Source: Talpa occidentalis
Taxonomy: Eukaryota; Chordata; Mammalia; Eulipotyphla; Talpidae
Assembly (NCBI RefSeq): GCF_014898055.3
Contig: NW_023605305.1
Location: 116,944,234 to 117,008,233, forward strand
Length of the DNA stretch: 64,000 bases
Direction: 5' to 3'
A model generated the notes under the pieces. It was given only the letters and a program-made list of their open reading frames with translations. It made no database searches and was not told where the DNA came from. The translations under genes were made by a program, and so were the position numbers. Position 1 is the stretch's first letter, and each line of letters starts with the position of its first letter. Shown here piece by piece: positions 12,201 through 21,735 of this stretch.

Positions 12201-15200
12201 ATCCACCTGGCCAGCCTCCAGCCAGCGGAGGCCGCGGCGGGGGTGGACCTGCTCCTGGTCTTTGAGGGGCGCTCTGGAAACTTCTCGGAGCTGCAGGAGC
12301 TGGCGGCCACCCTCGCCCGCTCGGCCCGGGAGCTGGAGCAGGCGGTGGGCATTCAGATGCGCGCGGCCGTGCCCGTGGTGCCCTGCCCGGGGCCCAGCTG
12401 CCAGGACCACGCCTGCCGGCACGCGGTGGAACTGGACCCGGCCCCGGGGTCCACCTACAGCACCGCGCGGCTCAGCATCCTGACCCCGAGACACCGCCTG
12501 CGCCGGAGCTGCGCCTGCAACGGTGAGGGGCGGGGCCGGCGAGGGGCGGGGCATGGCCGGGGGCGGGGCCAGGCTGGGGCGGGGCAAGAAAGGGCGGGGC
12601 CAGAGTGGGGCACAGCCGGGGCGGGGCATAGCTGAGGGCGGGGTCGGGAAGGGGCGGGGCCGGGAAGGGGCGGGGCATAGCTGGGGCGGGGCTGGGAAGG
12701 GGCCAGGGCGGGGCACGGCTGGGGCGGGGCCGGGAAGGGGCGGGGCATAGCTGGGGCGGGGCCGGAGGGGCGGGGCCTGGGCGGGGCCTGGCTGGGGCGG
12801 GGCCGGCGCCAGGCGGGACACGTGGCTCCCCGCCCCGGCGCCTTCCCGGCCTCCTGGAGGGGACGGGGCTGCTGACCCGCGCCCTCCGCTCTGCCCTCCC
12901 CGGCCTTTGTCCCCTCCTCGGTGCCCCCTCCTCGCTGTCCTCTCCCGGGTCCCCAGGGTGCTCCCCGGCCCCCGGGCCCCATACGCCGACTCGGGGGTTC
13001 GCAGCCGGACCGATCCCGGAGGGGGGAGGCCCAGCGTCGCGGGAGCCGAGGGGCTCGAGTCTGGGGCCGCCTCTCCCGCGCGGGCCGAGCTCACTCCTGA
13101 CCCGGGACGGCCGCGGGGCAGCTGGTCCCCGCCCGGCTGCCAGTGGCCAGGCTGGAGGCCCAGCGCCCGGCTCAAGGTGACGCCCGGCTGCCCACAGGCA
13201 CGGCCGCGAGGTTCAGTGGGCAGAGCTTCGGGCGGTACCGCCTCGCAGGGGCACAGCCCTGGCACGTGCGCTTGCGGCTGAGGACCCTGCAGCCCCGGGC
13301 CGTCGTCCTGTCCATCAACGGGACCTCGAGCGTGTCCCTTCAGGTGAGGCCAGCAGCAGGGCCTTGAGGACACCGAGTGCACCGGGCCCCAGGCCCCCCC
13401 CGCCGCGGCAAGGCCGTCCAGGCCGGCGGCTCTGCGGACAGGGGAAGGGCCGTGCCGGTCATCAGGCCAGCCGGGGAGGCGGGTCGCAGGCCCAGACCGT
13501 GAGCAGCGCAGGGGCACACGGGGCCCGGAGGGTGTGGCACCCAAGACAGCACGGGAGGTGCCCAGGGCAGGGGTCCTGGTCAGCAGCAGCTCTGGCAGGC
13601 GTCCTCACCGAGTGGAGGTGATGTGGCCGGATGCCCGTGGGGCAGAGCTGGCCAGCAGGGGCCAGAGGAGGGCCAGTCCTCTCCACGCACGCCTGGACAA
13701 TGTGGCCGTGCCGCCCCGCAGACACGGGGGGCTCTGGCCTGGCCGCTCAGGCCGCGCTTATGCCTCCGTGCTTTTGCAGCTGCTGGACGGGGCGCTCCGG
13801 CTGGAGTACCACTGCCCCGGGGGCGTCCACGCCAACCTGTCCTCCCCGCGTGGCGTGAACGACCAGGAGTGGCACTGGGTGCACATAGAGGAGACTGGCA
13901 ACGTGACCCGCCTGCGGGTGGACGGGGCAGCCGGCACCACCCTGGTGCTCCCCGATAGCTGCCAGGGCCAGGCGCCCCAGCGAGACCTGCTTCTGGGCGG
14001 CCTGGCTCCCCCCGGCGCCCGCCTCCACATCACCCACGGCTTCCAGGGCTGCCTGGATGCTGTGGCCATTAATGGGGAGCCGCTGGAGCTGCTGGCCCCC
14101 GAGAGGAGGGCGGGAGGCCTGCTGGAGACCCACACCCTGACCCCCTGCTGCCCACACAGTGGCCTCTGCAGCCAGAACCCCTGTCTCAACGGGGGGCGCT
14201 GCACACAGACCCCCGGGGCAGGTAAGGCCCGGCTGCCCTTCCACCAGCCCCCAGGGAGAGGGGGCTCCCCGCCAGAGTGCCTGGTGTTAGCCCAGGGGTG
14301 GGGGCAAGTGCTAAACGCCCCTCCCTCTCCTGCTGGGGTGCATGGGTGGAGCCTCCAGGGCACCTCCCCTCCAGAGAGCTGCTCTCCTCGGGGGTGCTGC
14401 CCCCGCCCTTCACTTCCTCTCACCCCCACAGGCTACGCATGCTCCTGTCCCCCCCAATTCTCCGGGCAGCACTGCGAGCGGAGGGAGAACTGCTCCTGGG
14501 CACCCTGCCCTGAAGGCAGGGCCTGCACCTCCGCCCCCGGGGGCCACCCCTGCACCTGCCCTCACCCCCACACTGGGGACAGGTGAGTACGGTCTCCCCT
14601 GGGGAACACAGGGCGGCCTCTGTGGGGGCGTGGAGCCTGGGGCAGGGCCCGCCCTTCGCTGGCTTCGGCTCGGGCAACTGCCCGCCCCACACTCGGGCGG
14701 CACCACAGCCACGGGCCCAGGGTCTAAGGGGGCTGGAGACCTCTCTCCTGCCCCGCGCCTGGCCCCAGAGAGGCCCGCACTGGCCTTGTAGGGCGCAGGC
14801 TGGGGCTGCCCCGAGGCCCAGGAAGGTGGGACCGGCAGTGACCCCCCTCTGTCCCCAGGTGTGAGATGGAGGCCAGGGGCTGCGCGGAGGGGCTGTGCCT
14901 GGTCACCCCGGCCATCAGGAGTGGCGACTGGGGGCTGCAGGAGGCCCTGCTCTTTGCCCTGGTGCCCGCGCTTGCCGTTGGGGCCACCGTGGGGCTGTTG
15001 TTGTGCCGTCGCCGCTGCCGCCAGGCCCACAAGCCCGTGGCTGCCGACGACCCAGACCTCCTGGCCAGGAGCGTGGGTGTGGACACCCAGGCTGCACCCG
15101 CCGTCGAGCTCAACCCCGTGGGCCCCTGCTTGCGTGGGGGCCTCGGCCAGGCGGAGCCCGGCAAGGCGGCCGGCCCCGGGGAGCTGGTCACCTTCGGGCC

Positions 15201-16417
15201 CAGCTCCAAGCAGCGGCCGGTGGTCTGCAGTGTCCCACCCCGGCTCCCTCCCGCGGCGCTGCCCGCCCGCGCCGACCACCACACACCTGTCATCAAGAGG
15301 ACCTGGACAGGCGAGGACACAGGTGAGCCAAGGCCCCAGGCCGAGACACTGCCCGAGGTGGAGTCCTTTGGGGGGGCTCAAGGTGGCCTGAGGCCAGGCG
15401 TCGGGGCTTGTCCACCGCCATCCCTGCACATCCAGTCCCCATGGGCAGAGTCCCCTCAAGGCCCCGTGAGTGGCGGAGCACTGCGTCCCCTCCCAGTCCC
15501 AGCACAGGGTGGACAGCGCAGGGGGCCAGGGGAGGGGGTAAAGGGGTTTTCCGGGGAGGAAGCAGCAGCCCAGGCCCCAAATCCTGAGGTCAGCCCTATG
15601 GAGGACAGGCCAGTGGACTCTGCCCTGCTGCCTTGCCGGCCGGCCCAGCAATCACACAAGCACTTCCCTCCTCTGGCCACCGGTCACTGGCCCAGAAGAC
15701 CCAGCATGGGCTCTAAGTGGCCCAGCCCCGTGGGCCCAGAGCCACGTCTGTATCCTACAGTCAACAGGCGGCCAGCGGGGACCGGGCAGCCCCAAGGGAG
15801 GTGTGGGGTGTCACCTTCCCTGCCGCCACCCTACGTCAGCAGGGCGGGCCCTGGCGGGCGGGGAGCAGCTATCAGGAGTCCGGCTGGGATCTCACCCACC
15901 CTCTGTCCCTCCAGGGTTCCCAGGCACAGCCACGGTCTGGCCCCCCACCTACTCCAGGAAGGAACGCTGGGAATACGCCCCCCCTGAAGCGACGCCTCAC
16001 CGCCACCAGCCCCCCATCCCGATGCCGGAGCCCCCAGGCCTCTACGGGGGCTTCCCCTTCCCCCTGGAGCTGGAAAACAAGCGAGCCCCTCTCCCGCCCC
16101 GCTACAGCAACCAGAACCTGGAGGACCTGCTGCCCCCGCGGCCGTCCAGCCCCCGGGAGCACCTGCTGGCCCCGCGGCCCGGCGAGTACACGGCCGTCAG
16201 CTACTACCACCCGCGGCCGGGCGCCGGGGGGCCCTGCCTGCTCGAGGGCGGCTACAAGGGGGTGAGCGTGCGCCTCAGCCGGGCTGGGCCCTCCTACGCT
16301 GACGGCGAGGCGGGGGGCAGGCTGCCCGCCAGCCGCATGCCCCCAGCGCCCCCCGACTACGAGGGCTCGGACCAGGTGGAGAGCGACTACGGCAGCTGCG
16401 AGGAGGTCATGTTCTAG
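1..16417 (+). CDS. FAT2: FAT2, protocadherin Fat 2 (3' part, fifteen coding exons)
   Basis: FAT2 is a giant single-pass cadherin-superfamily protein that mediates homophilic contact and directs epithelial cell migration at cell junctions. The window opens inside a coding exon, so the signal peptide and earlier cadherin repeats lie upstream. The joined exons (1-3228, 4379-4575, 5983-6136, 6452-6685, 8165-8548, 8789-9003, 9384-9521, 9739-9882, 11335-11532, 11715-12522, 13198-13343, 13780-14221, 14432-14582, 14859-15322, 15915-16417) keep one frame and encode 2,467 residues; human FAT2 is about 4,349. In order they give roughly a dozen cadherin repeats with DxNDN calcium-binding linkers, one laminin G domain, two EGF modules, a membrane helix (about 14941-15005) and a cytoplasmic tail ending [11 protein letters not shown]. 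One laminin G with only two EGFs, plus this tail, fits FAT2 and not FAT1, FAT3 or FAT4. All junctions are GT-AG and I see no frameshift or premature stop. Intact and almost certainly functional. Confidence 0.97.
3229..4378 (+). other. FAT2 intron
   Basis: GT-AG intron of 1,150 bases. I see no RNA gene or interspersed repeat; it is uniformly GC-rich. Confidence 0.85.
4379..4575 (+). CDS. FAT2: FAT2 exon, cadherin repeat end
   Basis: Acceptor after TTGTAG at 4378, donor CAG|GTGAGG; 197 bases, phase 1 in and 0 out. It completes a cadherin repeat whose first half is in the previous exon, including [13 protein letters not shown] and the linker DVNDNSPQC. Confidence 0.95.
4576..5982 (+). other. 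FAT2 intron with CA-rich tract
   Basis: GT-AG intron. The only structure is the CA-rich degenerate tract at about 5135-5335. Confidence 0.85.
5135..5335. repeat. Degenerate CA-rich simple repeat
   Basis: About 200 bases dominated by CACA, CACACGT and TCCACA words, the decayed form of a (CA)n microsatellite inside a FAT2 intron. Confidence 0.6.
5983..6136 (+). CDS. FAT2: FAT2 exon, cadherin repeat first half
   Basis: Acceptor CCTGCCAG|CTC, donor ACAG|GTGGGC; 154 bases, phase 0 in and 1 out. Encodes [10 protein letters not shown] and the calcium-site motif [14 protein letters not shown]. Confidence 0.95.
6137..6451 (+). other. FAT2 intron
   Basis: Intron of 315 bases with a run of about ten G near 6337. 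Nothing else is recognisable. Confidence 0.85.
6452..6685 (+). CDS. FAT2: FAT2 exon, cadherin repeat with DVNDNPPHF linker
   Basis: Acceptor GGCCAG|GGGAGC, donor CAAG|GTGAGC; 234 bases, phase 1 to 1. Carries LDRE, the DVNDN linker and the start of the next repeat ([15 protein letters not shown]). Confidence 0.95.
6686..8164 (+). other. FAT2 intron
   Basis: Intron of about 1.5 kb. Open frames that cross it end at the splice sites and have no family resemblance. No repeat recognised. Confidence 0.85.
8165..8548 (+). CDS. FAT2: FAT2 exon, cadherin repeat with degenerate linker
   Basis: Acceptor CCCACAG|GCGCC, donor ACAG|GTGAGA; 384 bases, phase 1 to 1. The linker is GLDDYLPAF rather than DxNDNxPxF, a substitution also known in FAT2 of other mammals, so it is not damage. 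Confidence 0.95.
8580..8650 (+). repeat. G-rich GGGGA simple repeat
   Basis: Purine-only run of GGGGA and GGGAC units just after a FAT2 donor. At least four runs of three or more G are close enough to form a G-quadruplex. Confidence 0.7.
8789..9003 (+). CDS. FAT2: FAT2 exon, cadherin repeat with DVNEHRPRF linker
   Basis: Acceptor CTCCCAG|GGGTCC, donor ACG|GTGAGG; 215 bases, phase 1 to 0. Encodes [16 protein letters not shown] and a modified linker. Confidence 0.94.
9004..9383 (+). other. FAT2 intron
   Basis: Intron of 380 GC-rich bases; no element seen. Confidence 0.85.
9384..9521 (+). CDS. FAT2: FAT2 exon, cadherin DEDGPLNS segment
   Basis: Acceptor GTGGCAG|GTGTCC, donor GCAG|GTGAGC; 138 bases, phase 0 to 0. 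Encodes the calcium site [17 protein letters not shown]. Confidence 0.95.
9739..9882 (+). CDS. FAT2: FAT2 exon, cadherin repeat end
   Basis: Acceptor GCTCTAG|ATTTCG, donor CCAG|GTAGGC; 144 bases, phase 0 to 0. Carries [14 protein letters not shown] and the linker DVNDNPPRF. Confidence 0.95.
9883..11334 (+). other. FAT2 intron
   Basis: Intron of about 1.45 kb. No RNA gene, exon or transposable element is recognisable. Confidence 0.85.
11335..11532 (+). CDS. FAT2: FAT2 exon, last cadherin region (first part)
   Basis: Acceptor GCCCCAG|GAGAAC, donor TCGAG|GTGCGG; 198 bases, phase 0 to 0. Encodes [19 protein letters not shown], typical of the final FAT2 cadherin repeats. Confidence 0.95.
11715..12522 (+). 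CDS. FAT2: FAT2 exon, last cadherin repeat and membrane-distal linker
   Basis: Acceptor CCCACAG|GTGTGG, donor CAACG|GTGAGG; 808 bases, phase 0 to 1. It contains the last cadherin unit ([16 protein letters not shown]) followed by the cysteine-bearing stretch before laminin G (RSCACN). A G-rich tandem repeat starts immediately after the donor. Confidence 0.95.
12523..12815 (+). repeat. GGGGCGGGGC minisatellite in FAT2 intron
   Basis: About 290 bases built from GGGGCGGGG words alternating with CATAGCTG, CCGGGAAG and CTGG spacers. It begins directly at the donor of the 11715-12522 exon and continues nearly half-way through the intron. Many GC-box-like words and G-quadruplex potential are expected. 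Confidence 0.85.
12816..13197 (+). other. Remainder of FAT2 intron
   Basis: GC-rich intronic DNA between the minisatellite and the laminin G exon; nothing recognisable. Confidence 0.7.
13198..13343 (+). CDS. FAT2: FAT2 exon, laminin G start
   Basis: Acceptor CCCACAG|GCACGG, donor TTCAG|GTGAGG; 146 bases, phase 1 to 0. Encodes the first strands of the laminin G domain ([17 protein letters not shown]). Confidence 0.94.
13344..13779 (+). other. FAT2 intron
   Basis: Intron of 436 bases separating two laminin G exons; no element seen. Confidence 0.85.
13780..14221 (+). CDS. FAT2: FAT2 exon, laminin G end and first EGF
   Basis: Acceptor TTTGCAG|CTGCTG, donor GGCAG|GTAAGG; 442 bases, phase 0 to 1. 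It completes laminin G ([13 protein letters not shown]) and starts EGF module 1 ([12 protein letters not shown]). Confidence 0.95.
14432..14582 (+). CDS. FAT2: FAT2 exon, EGF modules 1-2
   Basis: Acceptor CCCACAG|GCTACG, donor GACAG|GTGAGT; 151 bases, phase 1 to 2. Completes EGF 1 ([12 protein letters not shown]) and carries most of EGF 2 ([10 protein letters not shown]). Confidence 0.95.
14859..15322 (+). CDS. FAT2: FAT2 exon, transmembrane helix and proximal tail
   Basis: Acceptor TCCCCAG|GTGTGA, donor ACACAG|GTGAGC; 464 bases, phase 2 to 1. It ends EGF 2, then encodes a hydrophobic membrane helix at about 14941-15005, a basic stop-transfer CRRRC and a tail with [14 protein letters not shown]. 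Confidence 0.95.
15323..15914 (+). other. FAT2 intron
   Basis: Intron of 592 bases before the last exon. The frame happens to stay open through it, but the coding-like signal stops at 15322 and resumes at 15915, where homology to the FAT2 tail returns. Confidence 0.8.
15915..16417 (+). CDS. FAT2: FAT2 last coding exon, cytoplasmic C-terminus
   Basis: Acceptor CCTCCAG|GGTTCC; phase 1 in. Encodes a tyrosine- and proline-rich tail ([28 protein letters not shown]) ending [11 protein letters not shown], with the TAG stop at 16415-16417. Confidence 0.96.
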
Positions 16418-17285
16418 CTGCCCGCGTGGAGGCCACGGGCCTGTCTGGGTGGGCGCCCAGCCCGGCTGCCTGTCTCATCTCGAGTTGCTCTTCCAGGTGG
16501 CAGTGGCTGGGGGGGAGCTGAGGGGAGCTTCAGAAGCAGCACGGCCCCCCGGGAGGCCTGGGCCCGGGAGCGCCAGAGCTGTCAGCCTGGGCTGCAGGCG
16601 CCACGAGGGCAGGACAAGCCAGGCCAGGGCCCAGCGCGCCCGCGAATGAGGCTCCACTGCAGGTCCACGCGAGCCAGGCCCCTGCGAGGCCACGGGGACG
16701 GGCCAGCAGAGCCCTGCCTATGTCCGGGGCACTGCCCGGTCCAGCCCGGCGTGCCGGCGCCTCCGCCCAGGGTTTGCGGACGGCCGTGCTGTGAGGGCGA
16801 CCGGGCCGCGCTGTCAAGAGCCCAGGCCTCAGGCGGCCTCCCACGTTTCCCTAGCACTTTGGGCCAAAGGCCAGATTTTAGAAACTCACAGGCTCTGTCA
16901 GCCGGGCTGCTGGGATGAGCTGACCCAAAGGGGCCCCCGAGACAGGCGCTCAGAACGGCGGTCAGGGGACCGACGAGCCGGACCGAAGCCCGCAGGCTCG
17001 GCCCCCGGCGTGACCGGCCCTGGTGTGACCAGCCCAGCAGGCGGGCACAGGGAGACACTGAGCGCGGGGCATGTAGCAGGGCGCAGCCGCCGAGCACCGG
17101 CGGTCACGCCCCCCGGTCCACTGCCTTTTCACGTGCTGCTTCTGGAGCCGAAAGTCGAGAGCGGCGGGCGCCTGCGGGGCCTGCCGGCCGGGCTGTGCAC
17201 GAGAGGGCGCGCTGGCCACACGTGCCCGCGGCTGTAGTTGACGGCACTTTTTTTTTAACAATAAAGTATCTTTTTTACTGTCCTC
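16418..17285 (+). other. FAT2: FAT2 3' untranslated region
   Basis: About 870 GC-rich bases between the FAT2 stop and the poly(A) signal with no other gene signal. The exact cleavage point, probably around 17280, is inferred from the signal position. Confidence 0.75.
17260..17265 (+). promoter_or_regulatory. FAT2: FAT2 polyadenylation signal AATAAA
   Basis: A canonical AATAAA in a short AT-rich patch with flanking T tracts, about 840 bases after the FAT2 stop. It is the first good signal downstream on this strand. Confidence 0.8.
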
Positions 17286-18348
17286 TCCTGGGTCCCTGAG
17301 CCTGCTCAGCTGGGCATGGGGGGACAGGGGCTCCATGGGCCCGCGGGGGCGGGTGCACGTGTGGGGGTTGGAGGGGCCCCGAGTCCCAAGCCTGCGAACA
17401 GCTCACAGACGGGGGCAGAGCCTCCCGCGCCCCGAGCCGGCCGTCCTGCCAGGCCCTCCGCGTGAGGACCGGCCGCCGCTGACTGGTCTGCTGGCCAGCA
17501 GGCAGGCAAAGCTCCCCAGGAGGGAGGCAGAGGGGAAGGGGGCCACGCAGCCACGGGGCCCAGGTCCCCCACGAGGGCAGCCTCCCTCCTGGGTGGGCAC
17601 TGTCCCGAGGGCACAGCGGATGGTCCGGCCTGGGGAGGACGGGTGGAGCCAGCTGCGGGGAGGATGGGGGGACGGGCTGGCCCCGGTCACGGCCTGGCGA
17701 CGCCCAGACTCCTGAAGTCCCCAGGCGGGCGGGGGCCCAGGCCTGGACAGCGCCTCCCAGGGAAGACAGTAAGTCCGGCCGCCCTGCCCGCCCGGCGCAG
17801 GCCGCAGCACCTGGGAGAGCAGAGACTCAGACCCGTTGGGCAAGACAGGCCTTCGGCGTCCCTCACACCTCCAGGTCCCCAAAATAAACCCCTTGGTGGC
17901 GACTCGGTCTGGGCCAGGGGACCACAAGGCACGGGGTGACCAGCCTGGAGCCTCGGAGCTGTCCAGGCCTCCACAGCGCCCACTCTGCACAGGGACCAAG
18001 CGGCCCTCTCCGCGCACGCAGGGGTGAGAGGCCGGGGAGGGATGGTTCCAGGAAGAGCAGCGCCCCCGGTCAGCCTCAAAGCCGAGCCGGACCTCCCATG
18101 GGGACCCAGGGCGGCCGCAGCCAGAGGCAGCCTGGGGGGCAAGAGCTGGGCGCGGTGGGGGGCCTGCGGGCTGGGGTCCCGTTGGAGAAATCGGCCTTTC
18201 TCCCGCAGAGGAAGGACAAGCGGCACTTTGGGGACGTGAGTCACGGAATCTTCAATAGCGCGCGAGGGCCCAGTCTGCCGCTTCGTTCATGCACAAAGTC
18301 TGGGCCCTGACCAAAGACGAGGGCTCCCTGTCTGCAGAACCGTGTCAA
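17286..18348. other. Intergenic DNA after FAT2
   Basis: GC-rich DNA downstream of FAT2. No gene, RNA gene or repeat recognised. Confidence 0.6.
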
Positions 18349-18641
18349 CATGTTCCACAGACGGTGCATTGTTCACAGCAGGCGGGACCTCGGGCGTCTG
18401 AGGGGGTGGGGGATGCAGCCATCCGAGGGTGCCCCGGAGACAGCCCTGGACCTCACCTGACTCTCTGGAAATAACTGTCCAGACAAGGGGCCAGGACAAG
18501 GCCCCGAATCTCCCAAGGAAAGACCTGCAAGGAGCAAGCTTGCAGTTACCCTGCTCTGGGACGTTCACTGCACCGGGGCTGGAAGGACCCTCGGGTGGGG
18601 TCTTGACTGTATCCACTTGCTCAATAATGTGTTTTTCCTCA
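18349..18641 (+). repeat. Interspersed repeat, copy A
   Basis: Shares an extended stretch with 28465-28772 on the same strand, from GATGCAGCCATC through CTTGACTGTATCCACTTGCTCAATAATGTG, with scattered substitutions. The family is not recognised; it could be an LTR or a non-autonomous DNA element. Confidence 0.75.
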
Positions 18642-20265
18642 TTATTCCCCCTTTTGGTGCCCTTGTGAGTTATTTTCCCCATAAGGCATCACCTAATGTT
18701 TTAAGGCAAACATTATTCCCACCTGGTGGCCGTTATGGGGTGAAGCACGCACGGGACGAGGAACCCCACTTGGTTGGCTGCTGCAGGGCCTCCTCCCTGC
18801 TGTCGGCTTGATCCCGGGGCCGGGTGGGTGTTTTCTGAACCCCCCACCCCGCAAGCTTGCTGGCATAGAAGCAACATCGTTCTCGCAAATCAGACGCATC
18901 CCCGGGCAGCGGTGAGCAGGTCTGGTCTGTGGGGTGGGGGCACGGGCTGGTGCTGGGGCCCGGGGCTGAGAGTGTCAAGATTTGACGTAAGTCGGCCACC
19001 TGCCCTTTGTAACGGGTCTGCGGCTCCTAGCTCAGGCGCCCCGCACGCGGCCAGCAGAGCAGCTACGGGTGGGATGGTCGGGGGACTGTCTTTTCGGTGT
19101 GGGGGTGTGTTAACACTGAAAGTCCCGCTCTCCCAGTTAAAACAGACAGGTTAGGCGCCAGATTAACACCACAGCACGGCTGTTTGTGTGGAGTAATACA
19201 CGCCCTGAGCAAGGCCAGGGAGGCGCCGTCCGTGGCACAGATCTTCAAGGTACGCGTCAAAGGGCCTGTGGCATTTCCCCCAGAGCCGCAGGACCCAGGA
19301 TAAGAGTCGAGAGGAGTCAGGTTCCCTTCGGAGGAACACGCCTGGGCTGAGCATGGCTCCCTCATGCTGGACAGGCCCCGGCTCTCTGCAGATGCAGCAG
19401 TCTGCAGCGAGAGCCGGCTGGGAGGCGCGTGCGGCTCTGGTTACGTCTAAGCTGGGGCACAGGCGTCAGTGGGGAGAGAGCAGGAGCCCAGGGCGGTGGG
19501 AGGCCAGAGGGCTCCCTTGTTCTTTGTGGCCCTTCTGTCAGGCCGGGCACAAAAGCTGGCGTAGCTGCAGATACTCGGGGTTTGGGAGGGAGTCCTCACA
19601 TGCAGAGGGGTGAGGAGCAGGTGGGGCGGACCCTGGCCAGCGGGCTCATTTCACAAGGCACTCGAAGCAGGCATGTTCCGGCACAGCGCCAGGGAGCCCG
19701 CAGCAAGTAGCCGTGCCTCCCGCCCCAGGGCCAGGGGCCACCGCTAGGCCGCCTGCAGAGCCGGTCACTACGGAGCAGTAAGGACAACAAACAAGAGGCC
19801 ACACGTGTAGAAGGTCCTCAAGCTTCCGCCGTGCGTAGACCGACCAGCTTCCCAAGTGTGGCCGGAGCAGGGCTTGACGTCCGAGTCCGGCTTGCTGGGT
19901 TGACCTTTCTGGAGTCTCGGGCGGAGCGGAGTCTGGCTCAGGGGCTGCTGTCCCTCCGCTGGCTGGCGTGTCCCTTCTTCTGGAGCGCGGGCCCGTTTCA
20001 CTCCAGAGCGATGCACCCCGTGGGGGGATCCTGAGCGCTTTACAGCAGCAGGAGCAGTCACAGTGACAGCTGGGCCAACCGTGCGGGTCTGGAGGCTGTA
20101 AACGACCATCCTGCCAGAAGGACGGACGATGGATCCCCGGTCCTGAACGCATGCCCGACAGCGGGCGCCTGGGTGTGGTGACGCTGTTCTGTTCAGTTGT
20201 GTTGCTGACTCTTGAGGGTCACGGCTGCAGTGTTTATATTCGCCAGGGGAAACTGGTAGGGCGCG
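18642..20265. other. Intergenic DNA with probable decayed retroelement sequence
   Basis: No gene seen. The region lies between repeat copy A and the first LTR-like segment and may include more U3-type sequence, but I could not match it to another copy in the window. Confidence 0.4.
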
Positions 20266-20490
20266 CGAGAGCCCAGGAAAGAGTGAAGATTCGCCGGGGC
20301 TGGGAGGCCCCCGATTCGCTGAGGGCTGCCGGGCTCCTGGCCCCGGGCCCGCCTGCTTGTGCGTGCCTGGTTGCCGCACGACAAGTAAAAGCTCATTAAA
20401 AGCCCGAAAAGCCAGCGAGGGCTCCAGGTCTCTCCTTCACCCGTCTGCTCGGGTCACAGAACCAGCGCTGCGCCTTCCTGGCGCTACAAT
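20266..20490 (+). mobile_element. LTR-like segment, family 1, copy 1
   Basis: Matches 21108-21288 and 27113-27310. The shared order is AGAGCCCAGG...GTGAAG, a G/C-rich stretch, TGCCTGGTTGC, TAAAAGCTCATTAAAAGCC (poly(A)-signal-like), GAGGGCTCCAGG and ACCCGTCTGCTCG. The layout resembles the R/U5 part of a retroviral LTR. Confidence 0.65.
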
Positions 20491-20850
20491 TGGGGTAAGT
20501 CGGCAGGATGATCTGATGCAGATGGGTGTGGAACCTCCGAAGACCTCAGAGGGGGGCCTGAGGAGCAGCAGCCTGTGAGCCTGTGGCACGCTGGAGGCAC
20601 CAGGGCAGCACAGGGGGTGACCAGAGTCCAGGAGCTGCGGGAAGAGCCAGAGGCGCCGCAGGAGGTGGACAAGGTCTGGGAACTGCGGGGCGAGACCGTG
20701 CATGGAGGAGACGCCCGCGAGGACCAGCCCAGGACCCGAGGTGGCAGAACCGCAGAAGACGACCATGACATGGAGCTCGCCGGTGCCGACTCAGGGAAAA
20801 GCAATGGACTTGGACTGACCACCCCGCCAGGAGGAGGAACTCTGGCAGGT

Positions 20851-21060
20851 TGATGCTATGTTTTGGGGACCCTGGGGTGGATGGGATCGTTTGTAAACCA
20901 ATGAAAATCATGGCAGCCCTCCTGGCACCCGCGTCACTTTGTCCACCTGTAGTGTAGAGCCAGCTTAGCATCGCTGTTGACCTTAAGCTTTTAATTTTGG
21001 GCCCTCGCTCATAACTGTGAGCCTCTTCCCGGATGCTGCAATGGGCACTGCCCGGCAATC
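20851..21060 (+). mobile_element. LTR-like upstream (U3-type) segment, copy 1
   Basis: Shares GTTGATG...CCCGCGTCACTTTGTCCACCTGTAGTGTAGAGCCAGCTTAGC...GGGCCCTCGC with 21556-21735. It directly precedes the R/U5-like segment at 21108, so the two probably form one LTR of roughly 440 bases. Confidence 0.55.
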
Positions 21061-21107
21061 CCAGGGCCACGGCCCAGAGAGGCATGGCCAGAGCAGAGGA
21101 AGGGGCA

Positions 21108-21288
21108 GCATGAGCCCAGCGCCAGGGAGCCCGGAGTGAAGGCCTGCCAGCCCCCCGGCCCCCACCTGCCGGCACCTGGTAAAACCCTGATAAAAGCCTG
21201 AAAAATCACCGAGGGCCCCAGGACTCCCCTGACCCGTCTGCCCGGGCCGGAGAACCAGCTCTGTGCCTTCCTGGCACCGCCCCTCCTT
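21108..21288 (+). mobile_element. LTR-like segment, family 1, copy 2
   Basis: Second copy of the R/U5-like sequence, with CTGATAAAAGCCTGAAAAATC and GAGGGCCCCAGGACTC. It lies about 800 bases after copy 1 in the same orientation. Confidence 0.65.
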
Positions 21289-21555
21289 CTACCTGGGCGA
21301 GGCGGGCGTCATCGCCCTCGGCACCAGCAGGCCTGAGTCCGCTCAGCCGGGCGCTGGCACCGTCTGTCTTTCTGCCCCTCAAGGGGCTCCTTTTCCTCAC
21401 GTGTCTCACGGGCCCGGTCTCGGGCGCAGATCACGCGTGTGACTATGCCCAGCGAGGCGCGGGCGGGCGGCCGACGCAGACCTGCTCTGGCCGAGCGTCC
21501 CCGGCCGCCTCTGAAGCTCCACGACCCGATGCTACTTCCATGCAGGCCGATTCCC

Positions 21556-21735
21556 GGCCCCTCCGCCTGGGGTTGATGAAGAAACCAGCGGGCACCCGCG
21601 TGGCTTTGTCCCCCTGTAGTGTAGCGCCAGCTTAGCCTCGCGGCTGACCTTCGCCTCTGGGGCCCTCGCGCGCAACCGGAGCATCTTCCGGGAGGCGCCG
21701 AGCAGAACGTCGCCCTCTGTCGCCACGGGGCTAGC
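21556..21735 (+). mobile_element. LTR-like upstream (U3-type) segment, copy 2
   Basis: CpG-richer partner of 20851-21060, sharing CACCCGCGTGGCTTTGTCC, CTGTAGTGTAGCGCCAGCTTAGC and GGGGCCCTCGC. No R/U5-like part follows, so this copy is truncated. Confidence 0.55.

Noticed and set aside
1..16417. FAT1, FAT3 or FAT4 as identity of the giant cadherin
   Set aside because: They have more EGF modules and different C-termini; the neighbours are those of FAT2.
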